Shown here one piece after another: positions 1 to 5,101 of a stretch of DNA of 10,388 nt (its first letter is position 1; every line of letters begins with the position of its first letter). The stretch is from assembly GCA_012511645.1 (NCBI GenBank), contig JAAZFP010000119.1, positions 1 through 10,388 of the forward strand, read 5' to 3'. This DNA comes from Microbacteriaceae bacterium. Its GTDB lineage: Bacteria > Actinomycetota > Actinomycetes > Actinomycetales > Microbacteriaceae. A program made the translations under genes and the position numbers. The notes under the pieces were generated by a model. The model made no database searches. It had not been told where the DNA came from and saw only the letters and a program-made list of their open reading frames with translations.

Positions 1-364
1 CACCAAGCACCGTCGCCAGGATCGCAAACAGCGGCAGGTACAGTGCAGCCACGACAGCGGTGAGCAGTGCCACAAGACCCACCGTCATCGCGGCGATCGC
101 GAGCCCCTTGCCGGATGCCCGGCCGGCACCGGCAGCCTGAGCTGCTCCATAGGGATGCGGGGGTGGCACCGGGATCCACTCGCGCTCAGGTGTGCCAGTC
201 TGTGCTGCGACCGCCGGGTCGGGCTGTGGCACTGGTGCCTGCTGAACCTGGGGCGCGTGCGGTGCCGCTGCGGGGACATCGATCGGCGCTGGTGCGTGCT
301 CCGGCTGAGGGGGTTGCGCGCCCTGCTCAGAAGGTGGTGACCCGGGCTGCTGCTGTTCCGTCAT
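1..364 (-). CDS. Proline-rich membrane protein, DUF4190-like (partial, runs off left edge)
   Basis: Reading the minus strand from the ATG at 364 gives 121 codons that stay open to the window edge, so the C-terminus is missing. Residues 1 to about 82 are rich in Pro, Gln and Ala (for example QAPVPQPDP near 42-50), hydrophilic and probably disordered and cytoplasmic. From about residue 85 (GKGLAIAAMTVGLVALL) a hydrophobic segment begins and runs into a second one (LPLFAILATVLG), as in the two-helix hairpin of actinobacterial DUF4190-type proteins. No enzymatic motif is visible and the function is unknown. The start is supported by a -10-like hexamer 7 bases upstream; a weak AGAGG also lies just before the ATG. 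The gene diverges from rsmI across an 83-base gap. The family assignment rests on architecture only. Confidence 0.75.
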   Translation of the reverse strand, partial: MTEQQQPGSPPSEQGAQPPQPEHAPAPIDVPAAAPHAPQVQQAPVPQPDPAVAAQTGTPEREWIPVPPPHPYGAAQAAGAGRASGKGLAIAAMTVGLVALLTAVVAALYLPLFAILATVLG

Positions 365-371
365 GCCCTCT

Positions 372-377
372 ATTCTG
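372..377 (-). promoter_or_regulatory. Putative -10 element, leaderless start of the proline-rich membrane protein gene
   Basis: On the minus strand CAGAAT is followed by 7 bases and then the ATG at 364. That is the usual distance from a -10 hexamer to the transcription start, so the mRNA may begin at or next to the start codon. The first base departs from TANNNT, but the A at position 2 and T at position 6 are kept. I see no convincing -35 element. The same hexamer precedes dxr. Confidence 0.4.
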
Positions 378-435
378 GCAGGCGCAGCTGACGGTTTGCG
401 TCGCAGAGGTCGCCCGCACCGGTCTGCTAGAGGCG

Positions 436-441
436 TAGCAT
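436..441 (+). promoter_or_regulatory. Putative -10 element of rsmI (leaderless)
   Basis: TAGCAT fits the actinobacterial TANNNT -10 consensus and lies 6 bases before the rsmI ATG at 448, which places the transcription start at the A of the start codon. A GGAGG stretch (442-446) sits between them but is only one base from the ATG, too close for normal Shine-Dalgarno pairing. This favours leaderless initiation. No clear -35 hexamer is visible. Confidence 0.45.
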
Positions 442-447
442 GGAGGC

Positions 448-1284
448 ATGCTCTGGCTCGCCGCGACCCCCATTGGCAATCTCGGGGATGCTTCGACGAG
501 GCTTCGAGAAGCGCTTGCGTCGGCAGATGTCATCGCGGCGGAAGACACGCGCACGACTGCCTCGTTGCTGCGTCTGCTCGAGATTGACGCGCGACCAGAG
601 ATGGTGGCGCTACACGACCATAATGAGCGTGATCGTGCGGCTGAGCTTGTCGATCGAGCCACGTCCGAAGAGGTGCTGCTGGTGAGCGATGCCGGCATGC
701 CAACGGTGTCAGACCCCGGGTTTCGAGTCGTGCAGCTTGCGGCAGAACGAGGCGTGCCCGTCAGCGTGATCCCCGGACCGAGCGCGGTCATTACGGCGCT
801 CGCCATCTCGGGGCTTCCAACTGACCGCTTTGCCTTCGAGGGGTTTCTGCCGAGAAAGGCAGGGGAGCGCGCTCGCGCCCTGCGCGCGCTCGCAACCGAG
901 CCGCGCACCCTCGTGTTTTTTGAAGCGCCTTCACGCATCGCAGAATCGCTTGCGGCGCTCGCCGAAGCGTTTGGCGCTGACCGGCCAGCCGCGGTCTGCC
1001 GCGAACTCACCAAACTCCACGAAGAGGTGAAGCGGGGACCGCTCGCCGAGCTTGCAGCGTGGGCTGCGGGCGGGGTGCGTGGCGAGATCGTGGTGGTGGT
1101 CGCGGGCGCTCCTGAATCACAGGTGTCTGCGGCTGCGGCGCTCACCGAAGTGCAGCAGCGGGTCGCTGCGGGGGAGCGCTTGAAAGATGTGTCTCGAGCC
1201 GTCGCTGAGGCAACTGGACACTCTGCACGCGAGCTGTATGCGGCGGCGCTCGCGGCGAAAGAGAAGGGAAGAGCTCAATCATGA
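448..1284 (+). CDS. rsmI: 16S rRNA (cytidine1402-2'-O)-methyltransferase RsmI
   Basis: This 278-residue protein is a full-length RsmI (YraL) of the tetrapyrrole-methylase fold. The enzyme uses S-adenosylmethionine to methylate the 2'-O of C1402 in 16S rRNA, in the ribosomal P site. Diagnostic motifs are the N-terminal TPIGNLGD (7-14), AEDTRTT (31-37), VSDAGMPTVSDPG (79-91), and IPGPSAVITAL (108-118) followed by GFLPRK (132-137). The family signature begins two residues after the ATG at 448, which fixes the start. An out-of-frame ATG at 440 is not used. The C-terminal part (from about 230) is an Ala/Glu-rich helical tail typical of the family. The TGA overlaps the next start codon as ATGA, implying co-transcription and translational coupling. 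A 272-residue open frame antisense to it is a high-GC shadow. Confidence 0.95.
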   Translation: MLWLAATPIGNLGDASTRLREALASADVIAAEDTRTTASLLRLLEIDARPEMVALHDHNERDRAAELVDRATSEEVLLVSDAGMPTVSDPGFRVVQLAAERGVPVSVIPGPSAVITALAISGLPTDRFAFEGFLPRKAGERARALRALATEPRTLVFFEAPSRIAESLAALAEAFGADRPAAVCRELTKLHEEVKRGPLAELAAWAAGGVRGEIVVVVAGAPESQVSAAAALTEVQQRVAAGERLKDVSRAVAEATGHSARELYAAALAAKEKGRAQS

Positions 1285-1802
1285 GTGCTTCGCACACTCC
1301 GGCACCATCCACGGCGCCAGCAGCGCTCGGTGCGCTGAAGGTCGAACTGTGGCGGTTCGGTCTGCCGATTGTCTGGTTTGGTTTGGTCGCCGCGATCAGC
1401 TTCATTGAGGCGCCGCTGAAGTTTCAGGCGCCCGGCATCACCATTCCCCTGGGCCTCGGTATCGGGCGTCTCGTGTTTGCGGCGTTGAATGTGGCAGAGG
1501 CGACACTGCTGCTGGTCTACACGGTGCTGGTGTTCTTCCCTGCGCAGGCGAGAGTCGCAAAGCACCGGATGATGATCTGGGCGGCGCTTCTGCTCGTGTT
1601 TGTCTTCAAACTTGCGGTCGTGCGACCACCACTGAATGCGCGCACCGACCTGGTGCTTGCGGGGGCCGACCCCGGCCAGTCGCCGTGGCACTACGTCTAC
1701 ATCGTGTGCGACGTCGTGACGATGGTGCTGCTGTTGGTGCTCGCCGTGCAGGCGGGTCGGGCGATTCTTGCTGCGGGTCGCTTTACCTCGCAGAGTCGGT
1801 AA
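1281..1802 (+). CDS. Four-helix integral membrane protein of unknown function
   Basis: The 173-residue protein begins with the ATG of an ATGA overlap with the rsmI stop, so it is probably translated by coupling; an AAGGGAAGAG purine stretch lies upstream inside rsmI. After a short Ala/Pro/Ser-rich N-terminus, hydrophobic segments occur at about 25-43, 62-86, 97-114 and 138-158, predicting four transmembrane helices. Notable polar or charged features are FIEAPLKFQAPG (41-52), between helices 1 and 2, and the loop PPLNARTDLVLAG (116-128), between helices 3 and 4. I recognise no catalytic motif and no transporter signature, and assign no function. It resembles small conserved membrane proteins annotated as hypothetical in actinobacteria. 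The downstream acyltransferase gene converges on it with a 25-base gap in which I see no obvious terminator. Confidence 0.85.
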   Translation: MSASHTPAPSTAPAALGALKVELWRFGLPIVWFGLVAAISFIEAPLKFQAPGITIPLGLGIGRLVFAALNVAEATLLLVYTVLVFFPAQARVAKHRMMIWAALLLVFVFKLAVVRPPLNARTDLVLAGADPGQSPWHYVYIVCDVVTMVLLLVLAVQAGRAILAAGRFTSQSR

Positions 1803-1827
1803 GTTCTGGTTCGGTCACCCGCTGCAG

Positions 1828-2505
1828 CTAGGCGCCGCGGCCACCCTGGGCATAGGTTGCTGCAAGTTCTTGGCCGGTGAGATCCTGGATCGCAGCCATG
1901 ATGCGGTCGCTTGCTTCGTGGCGCGCCCTTCCGCCTGGCAGGTGTGCAAGCCCCGAGAGGTCTACGGGTGGGCCGAACCTCAGCTCCACGCGCGGCGCGC
2001 GGCCGGTCATCGGGTCAGGGCGTCGGTCGGTGCCAATGAGGCCAATGGGAATCACGGTCGCGCCGGTGCTGAGTGCCATGAACGCGGCCCCGCCGCGCCC
2101 GCGATAGAGGCGTCCATCGCGTGAGCGGCTGCCCTCGGGGAACACCGCGAACACCTGGCCCGCCTCAAGCAGTCGCTGCCCGACAGCGAGTGCTGCCTGA
2201 GAGGCTGCGCTCGCCTCACGAATCACTGGGACCGCGCCAATCTGGTGAAAGAACCACGCGCGCACGCGCCCACCGGTTAACGACGCTTTGATGAGAAACT
2301 GCACTTTTCGCGGTGAAAACGAGGGAATCAGCACGGTGTCGAGCGTGGCGAGATGGTTGCTGACGAAGAGCACGGCGCCGGTCTGTGGCACATGTTCCGT
2401 TCCACTGATGCGCGGTCGATACCGCAGCCAGAGCAGCGGCCGAATCACCCCACGGCCGAAAGTGAACACCAAACTGGGGCGCTGTATGACTTCGGCGTTC
2501 CCCAT
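1828..2505 (-). CDS. PlsC-family 1-acyl-sn-glycerol-3-phosphate acyltransferase
   Basis: Using the ATG at 2505 the protein has 225 residues, normal for the family. It carries the acyltransferase signature NHxxxxD as SNHLATLDT (catalytic His51, Asp56) and the substrate-binding motif FPEGSRSRDG (122-131), followed by VIPIGLIG (151-158). These members transfer an acyl chain to lysophosphatidic acid or a similar lysolipid at the inner face of the membrane, in phospholipid synthesis; the exact acceptor cannot be read from the sequence. The open frame continues upstream to 2595, but that extension (with ECCLITILR) is not family-like. The start at 2505 is supported by a strong TACAAT hexamer 7 bases upstream and lacks a Shine-Dalgarno site, which suggests a leaderless message. 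It diverges from the FKBP lipoprotein gene. Confidence 0.88.
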   Translation of the reverse strand: MGNAEVIQRPSLVFTFGRGVIRPLLWLRYRPRISGTEHVPQTGAVLFVSNHLATLDTVLIPSFSPRKVQFLIKASLTGGRVRAWFFHQIGAVPVIREASAASQAALAVGQRLLEAGQVFAVFPEGSRSRDGRLYRGRGGAAFMALSTGATVIPIGLIGTDRRPDPMTGRAPRVELRFGPPVDLSGLAHLPGGRARHEASDRIMAAIQDLTGQELAATYAQGGRGA

Positions 2506-2512
2506 GCGAAGT

Positions 2513-2518
2513 ATTGTA
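2513..2518 (-). promoter_or_regulatory. Putative -10 element of the acyltransferase gene (leaderless)
   Basis: On the minus strand TACAAT, a near-perfect -10 hexamer, is followed by 7 bases (ACTTCGC) and then the ATG at 2505. There is no purine-rich Shine-Dalgarno sequence in that gap. Transcription would therefore start at or beside the start codon, and the longer frame up to 2595 would not be transcribed from this promoter. No good -35 match is visible at 16-18 bases. Confidence 0.55.
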
Positions 2519-2538
2519 ATCAGGCAGCACTCAGTCCA

Positions 2539-2567
2539 TTCATAGTCTGCGTGCGGCACAATAGGTT
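2539..2567 (+). promoter_or_regulatory. Putative promoter of the FKBP lipoprotein gene
   Basis: TTCATA (2539-2544, 4 of 6 matches to TTGACA) and TAGGTT (2562-2567, TANNNT) are separated by 17 bases. The predicted start near 2574 would give a leader of about 34 bases, which leaves room for the Shine-Dalgarno site before the GTG at 2608. The promoter is divergent from that of the acyltransferase, and both fit in the 102-base gap. Confidence 0.4.
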
Positions 2568-2607
2568 TCGTGCGCGAATGTGCACCCCACGACACGAAGA
2601 GGATCCC

Positions 2608-3534
2608 GTGAAACGCACTCGCGCCCTAGTTCTTGCCCTGCCCCTCGCGCTGACCGCAGCGCTTGCGATGACCGGCTGCTCGCTCGGCTCTGACACGAAT
2701 GGCGGCGCTGCGGGTGCCGACTGTGTGGCCGCGGGCGACGCAAGCAAGGCGCTCAAGATCGAGGGTGAGTTCGGTGGCGAAATCACCCTCGCGTCAGAGA
2801 CCCCTGTTACAGCCACCGAGCTGCAGCGCTCAGTGCTGATCGAGGGCGATGGCGACGCGCTCGCCGACGGCGACGTGGTTGACGCGACCTTCAATATCTT
2901 CAGTGGAGCAGACGGTACCCTGCTGTCGAGCGAAGAAGCGCAGGTGGTCAACAGCACCGACATGCTGATGCCGTGGGCGCTCGACGTGCTCGCTTGCTCT
3001 TCAATCGGTGATCGGGTTGCCGCGGTTGCGCCGGTAGCCGACATTCTTGACGCAGCAGTCGCAGAGAGCTTCTCGCTCGACCAGTCGTCGAGCTTGGTGC
3101 TGGTGTTTGATCTGCTGGGTGTCGACAAGGGCTGCGAAGCGACCCTGCCGCGTGACATGAACTACCCCGAGGTTGATCTCGGCGACGGCGCCACCGAGCC
3201 GCTCATCACGATCCCTGAGTGCATGGAGGCTCCGACCGAGCTCGAAATTGACGTGCTCGTCGAAGGCAATGGGCCGGTCGTCGAAGCCGATCAGAAGGTC
3301 ATGACAAACTACGTTGGCGTCGACTGGAACGGTGCCGAACGCTTCGACGGTAACTGGAGCGAAACCGGCATTGAGTTCAGCACCGCTCAGGGCGCGCTCA
3401 TCGAGGGATTCACCCAAGCAATGATTGGACAGAAGGTTGGCTCGGTGATCCTCGTCACGATGCCGCCAGAGCTCGGCTACAACGACGGTATGACCCGCAC
3501 CTTCGTGCTCGAACTGGTGTCGCTCGTCAGCTAG
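2608..3534 (+). CDS. Secreted FKBP-type peptidyl-prolyl cis-trans isomerase lipoprotein
   Basis: The GTG at 2608 is preceded by AAGAGGA at 4 bases and gives a 308-residue protein with a classic lipoprotein signal: KRTR, a hydrophobic core, then lipobox AMTGC with lipid-modified Cys24. An in-frame ATG at 2578 has no ribosome site and would only lengthen the n-region. Residues 212-308 form an FKBP domain: Tyr235, RFD (245-247), ALIEGF (263-268), GQKVGS (274-279) and PPELGYND (286-293). The usual active-site Trp is replaced by Phe268. Residues about 49-170 look like a second, degenerate FKBP-like repeat (FNIFSGADGT, then a late IGDRVAAV). Mature cysteines at 39, 130, 176 and 205 could form two disulfides. 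The likely role is folding of exported proteins at the outer face of the membrane; the activity is inferred from the family. Confidence 0.9.
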   Translation: MKRTRALVLALPLALTAALAMTGCSLGSDTNGGAAGADCVAAGDASKALKIEGEFGGEITLASETPVTATELQRSVLIEGDGDALADGDVVDATFNIFSGADGTLLSSEEAQVVNSTDMLMPWALDVLACSSIGDRVAAVAPVADILDAAVAESFSLDQSSSLVLVFDLLGVDKGCEATLPRDMNYPEVDLGDGATEPLITIPECMEAPTELEIDVLVEGNGPVVEADQKVMTNYVGVDWNGAERFDGNWSETGIEFSTAQGALIEGFTQAMIGQKVGSVILVTMPPELGYNDGMTRTFVLELVSLVS

Positions 3535-3564
3535 TGTGAACGGCACCCTCAACGGAGAGTTTCA

Positions 3565-3614
3565 CGAACGCCGCGGCCATCTCGCATATATCATGCGGGA
3601 GGCCGCGGCGTTCG
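3565..3614 (+). terminator. Long perfect hairpin between the FKBP gene and dxr, probable terminator
   Basis: A perfect 14-base inverted repeat (3565-3578 CGAACGCCGCGGCC against 3601-3614) encloses a second 5-base stem, CGCAT (3583-3587) with ATGCG (3593-3597), around the loop ATATC. The bases between the two stems can nearly all pair, leaving one bulged A, so the stem is about 22 base pairs. It starts 30 bases after the FKBP stop. No run of T follows, as in the U-poor terminators reported for actinobacteria. It ends 11 bases before the proposed dxr -10 hexamer, so it could also be a DNA operator. Confidence 0.65.
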
Positions 3615-3625
3615 GCTATTCACGG

Positions 3626-3631
3626 CAGAAT
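3626..3631 (+). promoter_or_regulatory. Putative -10 element of dxr (leaderless)
   Basis: CAGAAT is followed by 6 bases and the dxr ATG at 3638, so transcription could start at the A of the start codon. No Shine-Dalgarno sequence precedes the ATG (GATGAC). The expected -35 position falls within the right arm of the hairpin at 3601-3614, and no consensus -35 is visible there. Confidence 0.4.
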
Positions 3632-3637
3632 GATGAC

Positions 3638-4714
3638 ATGAGACAGGTCATCATTCTCGGATCAACCGGATCAATCGGCGAGCAGGCGCTTAACGTGATT
3701 CGATCGAACCGTGATCGCTTCGCCGTGGTTGGTTTGGCTGCGGGCAGCAACGCGGATCGCCTGCGCGACCAAGCGCACGAATTCGGCGTGGAACACACCG
3801 CGCTCGGCACGACTGAGGCGACCGCGCTGGTGCGCGACGTCTCGTGTGATGTGGTGCTGAACGCCATCACCGGGGCTGCTGGCCTCGAGCCGACGCTTGC
3901 GACGCTTGACGCGGGGGCCACGCTCGCGCTCGCAAACAAGGAGTCGCTGATCATTGGCGGGGTGCTCGTCACCGACCGCGCTGCTCCTGGGCAGATCGTG
4001 CCGGTCGATAGCGAGCATTCGGCGATCGCGCAGGCGCTGCGGGCGGGGGATCGCAGCGAGGTGCGCCGTCTTGTGCTCACCGCGAGCGGAGGGCCGTTTC
4101 GCGGGCGAAACAGGGCAGACCTCGATGCCGTCACCCCTGCGGAGGCGCTCAATCACCCCACATGGAACATGGGCCGAGTCGTCACGACGAACTCGGCAAC
4201 GCTCGTGAACAAGGGGCTCGAAGTGATCGAAGCGCACCTGCTGTTTGGGGTGCCCTACCGTGACATTGACGTGGTGGTGCACCCGCAGTCAATTGTGCAC
4301 TCGATGGTCGAGTTCGTTGACGGGTCGACGATCGCGCAGGCATCGCCACCCGACATGCGGCTGCCGATCGCGCTCGGGTTGGAGTGGCCGCGACGGGTGC
4401 CAGGCGTGGGCGCGCCACTCGACTGGACTCAGGCACAGGAGTGGCAGTTTCTTCCGCTCGATCACGAGGTGTTTCCTGCGGTGCGGTTCGCGAAGCAGGT
4501 GGGTGAGGCGGCTCGCACCTACCCCGCGGTCTACAACGCCGCGAACGAGGTTGCGGTTGACGCGTTCCACGAGGGCAAGCTGCGGTTCACCGGCATCGTT
4601 GACACGGTGAGCGACGTGGTGGGGCGCCATGATGCGCCAGCTGAGCTCACGACCGACACGCTCGCCGAAGCTGATCGTTGGGCGAGGGAAACCGCAGTGA
4701 TGCTGCTCAGGTGA
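3638..4714 (+). CDS. dxr: 1-deoxy-D-xylulose 5-phosphate reductoisomerase
   Basis: DXR (IspC) converts 1-deoxy-D-xylulose 5-phosphate to 2-C-methyl-D-erythritol 4-phosphate with NADPH and a divalent metal, the first committed step of the MEP isoprenoid pathway, in the cytoplasm. The 358-residue protein has the NADPH-binding loop GSTGSIG (8-14), ALANKESLI, the metal ligands Asp124 and Glu126 in PVDSEHSAI, the flexible loop HPTWNMG, and the third ligand Glu195 in NKGLEVIEAH. VHPQSIVHSMVEF follows. All key residues are present. The frame is open up to 3536, but the extra 34 residues overlap the hairpin and do not resemble any DXR. The ATG at 3638 starts two residues before the nucleotide-binding strand VIILGSTG, so it is the natural start. 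In many actinobacteria dxr is followed directly by rip1; here the gcv operon lies between them. Confidence 0.95.
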   Translation: MRQVIILGSTGSIGEQALNVIRSNRDRFAVVGLAAGSNADRLRDQAHEFGVEHTALGTTEATALVRDVSCDVVLNAITGAAGLEPTLATLDAGATLALANKESLIIGGVLVTDRAAPGQIVPVDSEHSAIAQALRAGDRSEVRRLVLTASGGPFRGRNRADLDAVTPAEALNHPTWNMGRVVTTNSATLVNKGLEVIEAHLLFGVPYRDIDVVVHPQSIVHSMVEFVDGSTIAQASPPDMRLPIALGLEWPRRVPGVGAPLDWTQAQEWQFLPLDHEVFPAVRFAKQVGEAARTYPAVYNAANEVAVDAFHEGKLRFTGIVDTVSDVVGRHDAPAELTTDTLAEADRWARETAVMLLR

Positions 4715-4763
4715 TGGCGGGAACCAGCCGGTGGGAATCAACTGGAGAAGGGGAGTGGGACAT

Positions 4764-4776
4764 GGTCGACGCGACC
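4764..4776. repeat. Short perfect dyad GGTCG-ACG-CGACC
   Basis: A 5-base stem with a 3-base loop lies 50 bases after the dxr stop and abuts the proposed -35 of the gcv promoter. There is no T-run, so it would be a weak terminator at most; it could also be an operator half-site pair. Nothing else shows how dxr transcription ends before the riboswitch. Confidence 0.3.
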
Positions 4777-4806
4777 TGACCCCTGAGCCCGCGGGCCTGC
4801 TATGCT
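4776..4806 (+). promoter_or_regulatory. Putative extended -10 promoter of the glycine riboswitch-gcv operon
   Basis: TATGCT (4801-4806) fits TANNNT and is preceded by TGC, an extended -10 signature. CTGACC (4776-4781) matches TTGACA at four positions, but with a long 19-base spacer. The start is predicted near 4813, about 30 bases before the first aptamer, which is the right geometry for a riboswitch leader. A small inverted repeat ATTCA-ATATC-TGAAT (4810-4824) spans the predicted start, and a CGGCC-GTTTT-GGCCG hairpin (4827-4841) follows it. Confidence 0.55.
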
Positions 4807-4842
4807 GACATTCAATATCTGAATACCGGCCGTTTTGGCCGC

Positions 4843-5006
4843 TGCGGGAGAGTTCGATCACATCGGCGCCGTAGGAGCAAACCCTCCCCGGGAATCTCTC
4901 AGGCCCCCGTACCGCAGTGGTGAGGCAACTCTGAAAAGTAGCGCGCGGTTCGCTCGCCGAAGGTGCAAGGGATCACTCCCGAATCTCTCAGGCTCAGATA
5001 CAGAGT
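4843..5006 (+). promoter_or_regulatory. Tandem glycine riboswitch (two aptamers)
   Basis: Aptamer 1 (4843-4916) closes with P1 TGCGG/CCGCA, has GAGAG (4848-4852) facing CTCTC (4896-4900), and the conserved core CGCCGTAGGAGCAA (4867-4880). Aptamer 2 (4928-5006) closes with P1 ACTCTG/CAGAGT (5001-5006) and carries CGCCGAAGGTGCAA (4955-4968). Both share the 12-base block AATCTCTCAGGC (4893-4904 and 4982-4993), the hallmark of this class. The linker is 11 bases. The layout, including the purine-rich GGGGAGG just after the last P1, matches actinobacterial glycine riboswitches. These usually switch on glycine-cleavage genes when glycine is abundant, and gcvP follows at once. I see no terminator with a T-run in the leader, so control of translation is more likely than transcription termination. 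Confidence 0.95.
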
Positions 5007-5052
5007 GGGGAGGAGCCCTATTCATGTTGCGCATGCAACCAGGCTCCGGAGA
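5007..5052 (+). promoter_or_regulatory. Probable expression platform: two ribosome sites and a leader hairpin
   Basis: Directly after the aptamer 2 stem comes GGGGAGGAG (5007-5015), a strong Shine-Dalgarno-like tract 8 bases before an ATG at 5024. Part of it (GGAGCC, 5012-5017) can pair with GGCTCC (5042-5047). Inside that pairing a second stem forms, GTTGC (5026-5030) with GCAAC (5035-5039). A second site, GGAGA (5048-5052), follows immediately, 5 bases before the gcvP TTG. The hairpin would hide the first site and leave the second free. How glycine binding shifts these pairings cannot be settled by eye. Confidence 0.5.
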
Positions 5053-5101
5053 ATCCCTTGACCTCATCTTTCGCCCCACACGCGAACCTCACCTTCGCTG
5101 A
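5024..5101 (+). CDS. Possible 25-codon leader ORF overlapping the gcvP start
   Basis: ATG at 5024 follows the strong ribosome site GGGGAGGAG by 8 bases and opens a 25-residue frame beginning MLRMQPGSGESLDLIF, ending at TGA 5099-5101. It overlaps gcvP by 44 bases in a different frame (+1). The peptide has no recognisable motif, signal or run of glycine codons. It might be a translated leader peptide that couples to, or competes with, gcvP initiation. Equally, the purine tract may simply be a conserved riboswitch tail and the ORF chance. The case for it is the quality and spacing of the ribosome site, which is better than that of gcvP. Confidence 0.3.
   Translation: MLRMQPGSGESLDLIFRPTREPHLR

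Noticed and set aside
327..1145. 272-codon open frame on the minus strand across rsmI
   Set aside because: Ser/Ala/Arg-rich translation with no family motif, wholly antisense to a clear RsmI. It is a codon-bias shadow in high-GC DNA.
1803..1827. Bidirectional terminator between the convergent membrane-protein and acyltransferase genes
   Set aside because: Only a short GCTGCAGC palindrome is visible, with no stem-loop or T-run.
2506..2595. Longer N-terminus for the acyltransferase (start at 2595)
   Set aside because: The extra 30 residues are not family-like, overlap the promoter region of the divergent gene, and a strong TACAAT lies within them just before the ATG at 2505.
2353..2607. Longer N-terminus for the FKBP lipoprotein
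   Set aside because: It overlaps the divergent acyltransferase gene and would bury the lipoprotein signal peptide; the GTG at 2608 has a ribosome site and gives a proper signal sequence.
3536..3637. Longer N-terminus for DXR (ATG at 3536)
   Set aside because: It would be encoded by the hairpin region and has no DXR similarity; the nucleotide-binding strand starts right after the ATG at 3638.
4764..4776. The GGTCG-ACG-CGACC dyad as a firm dxr terminator
   Set aside because: Only 5 base pairs and no T-run; kept as a low-confidence repeat.
3588..4819. Identical ATATC loops in the hairpin before dxr (3588-3592) and the dyad before gcv (4815-4819) as a shared element
   Set aside because: The stems are unrelated and a 5-base match is expected by chance.
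4835..5101. 88-codon plus-strand frame through the riboswitch
   Set aside because: It runs through structured aptamer RNA with no ribosome site at its first ATG. Only its last 25 codons, from the ATG at 5024, have initiation support and are listed separately.
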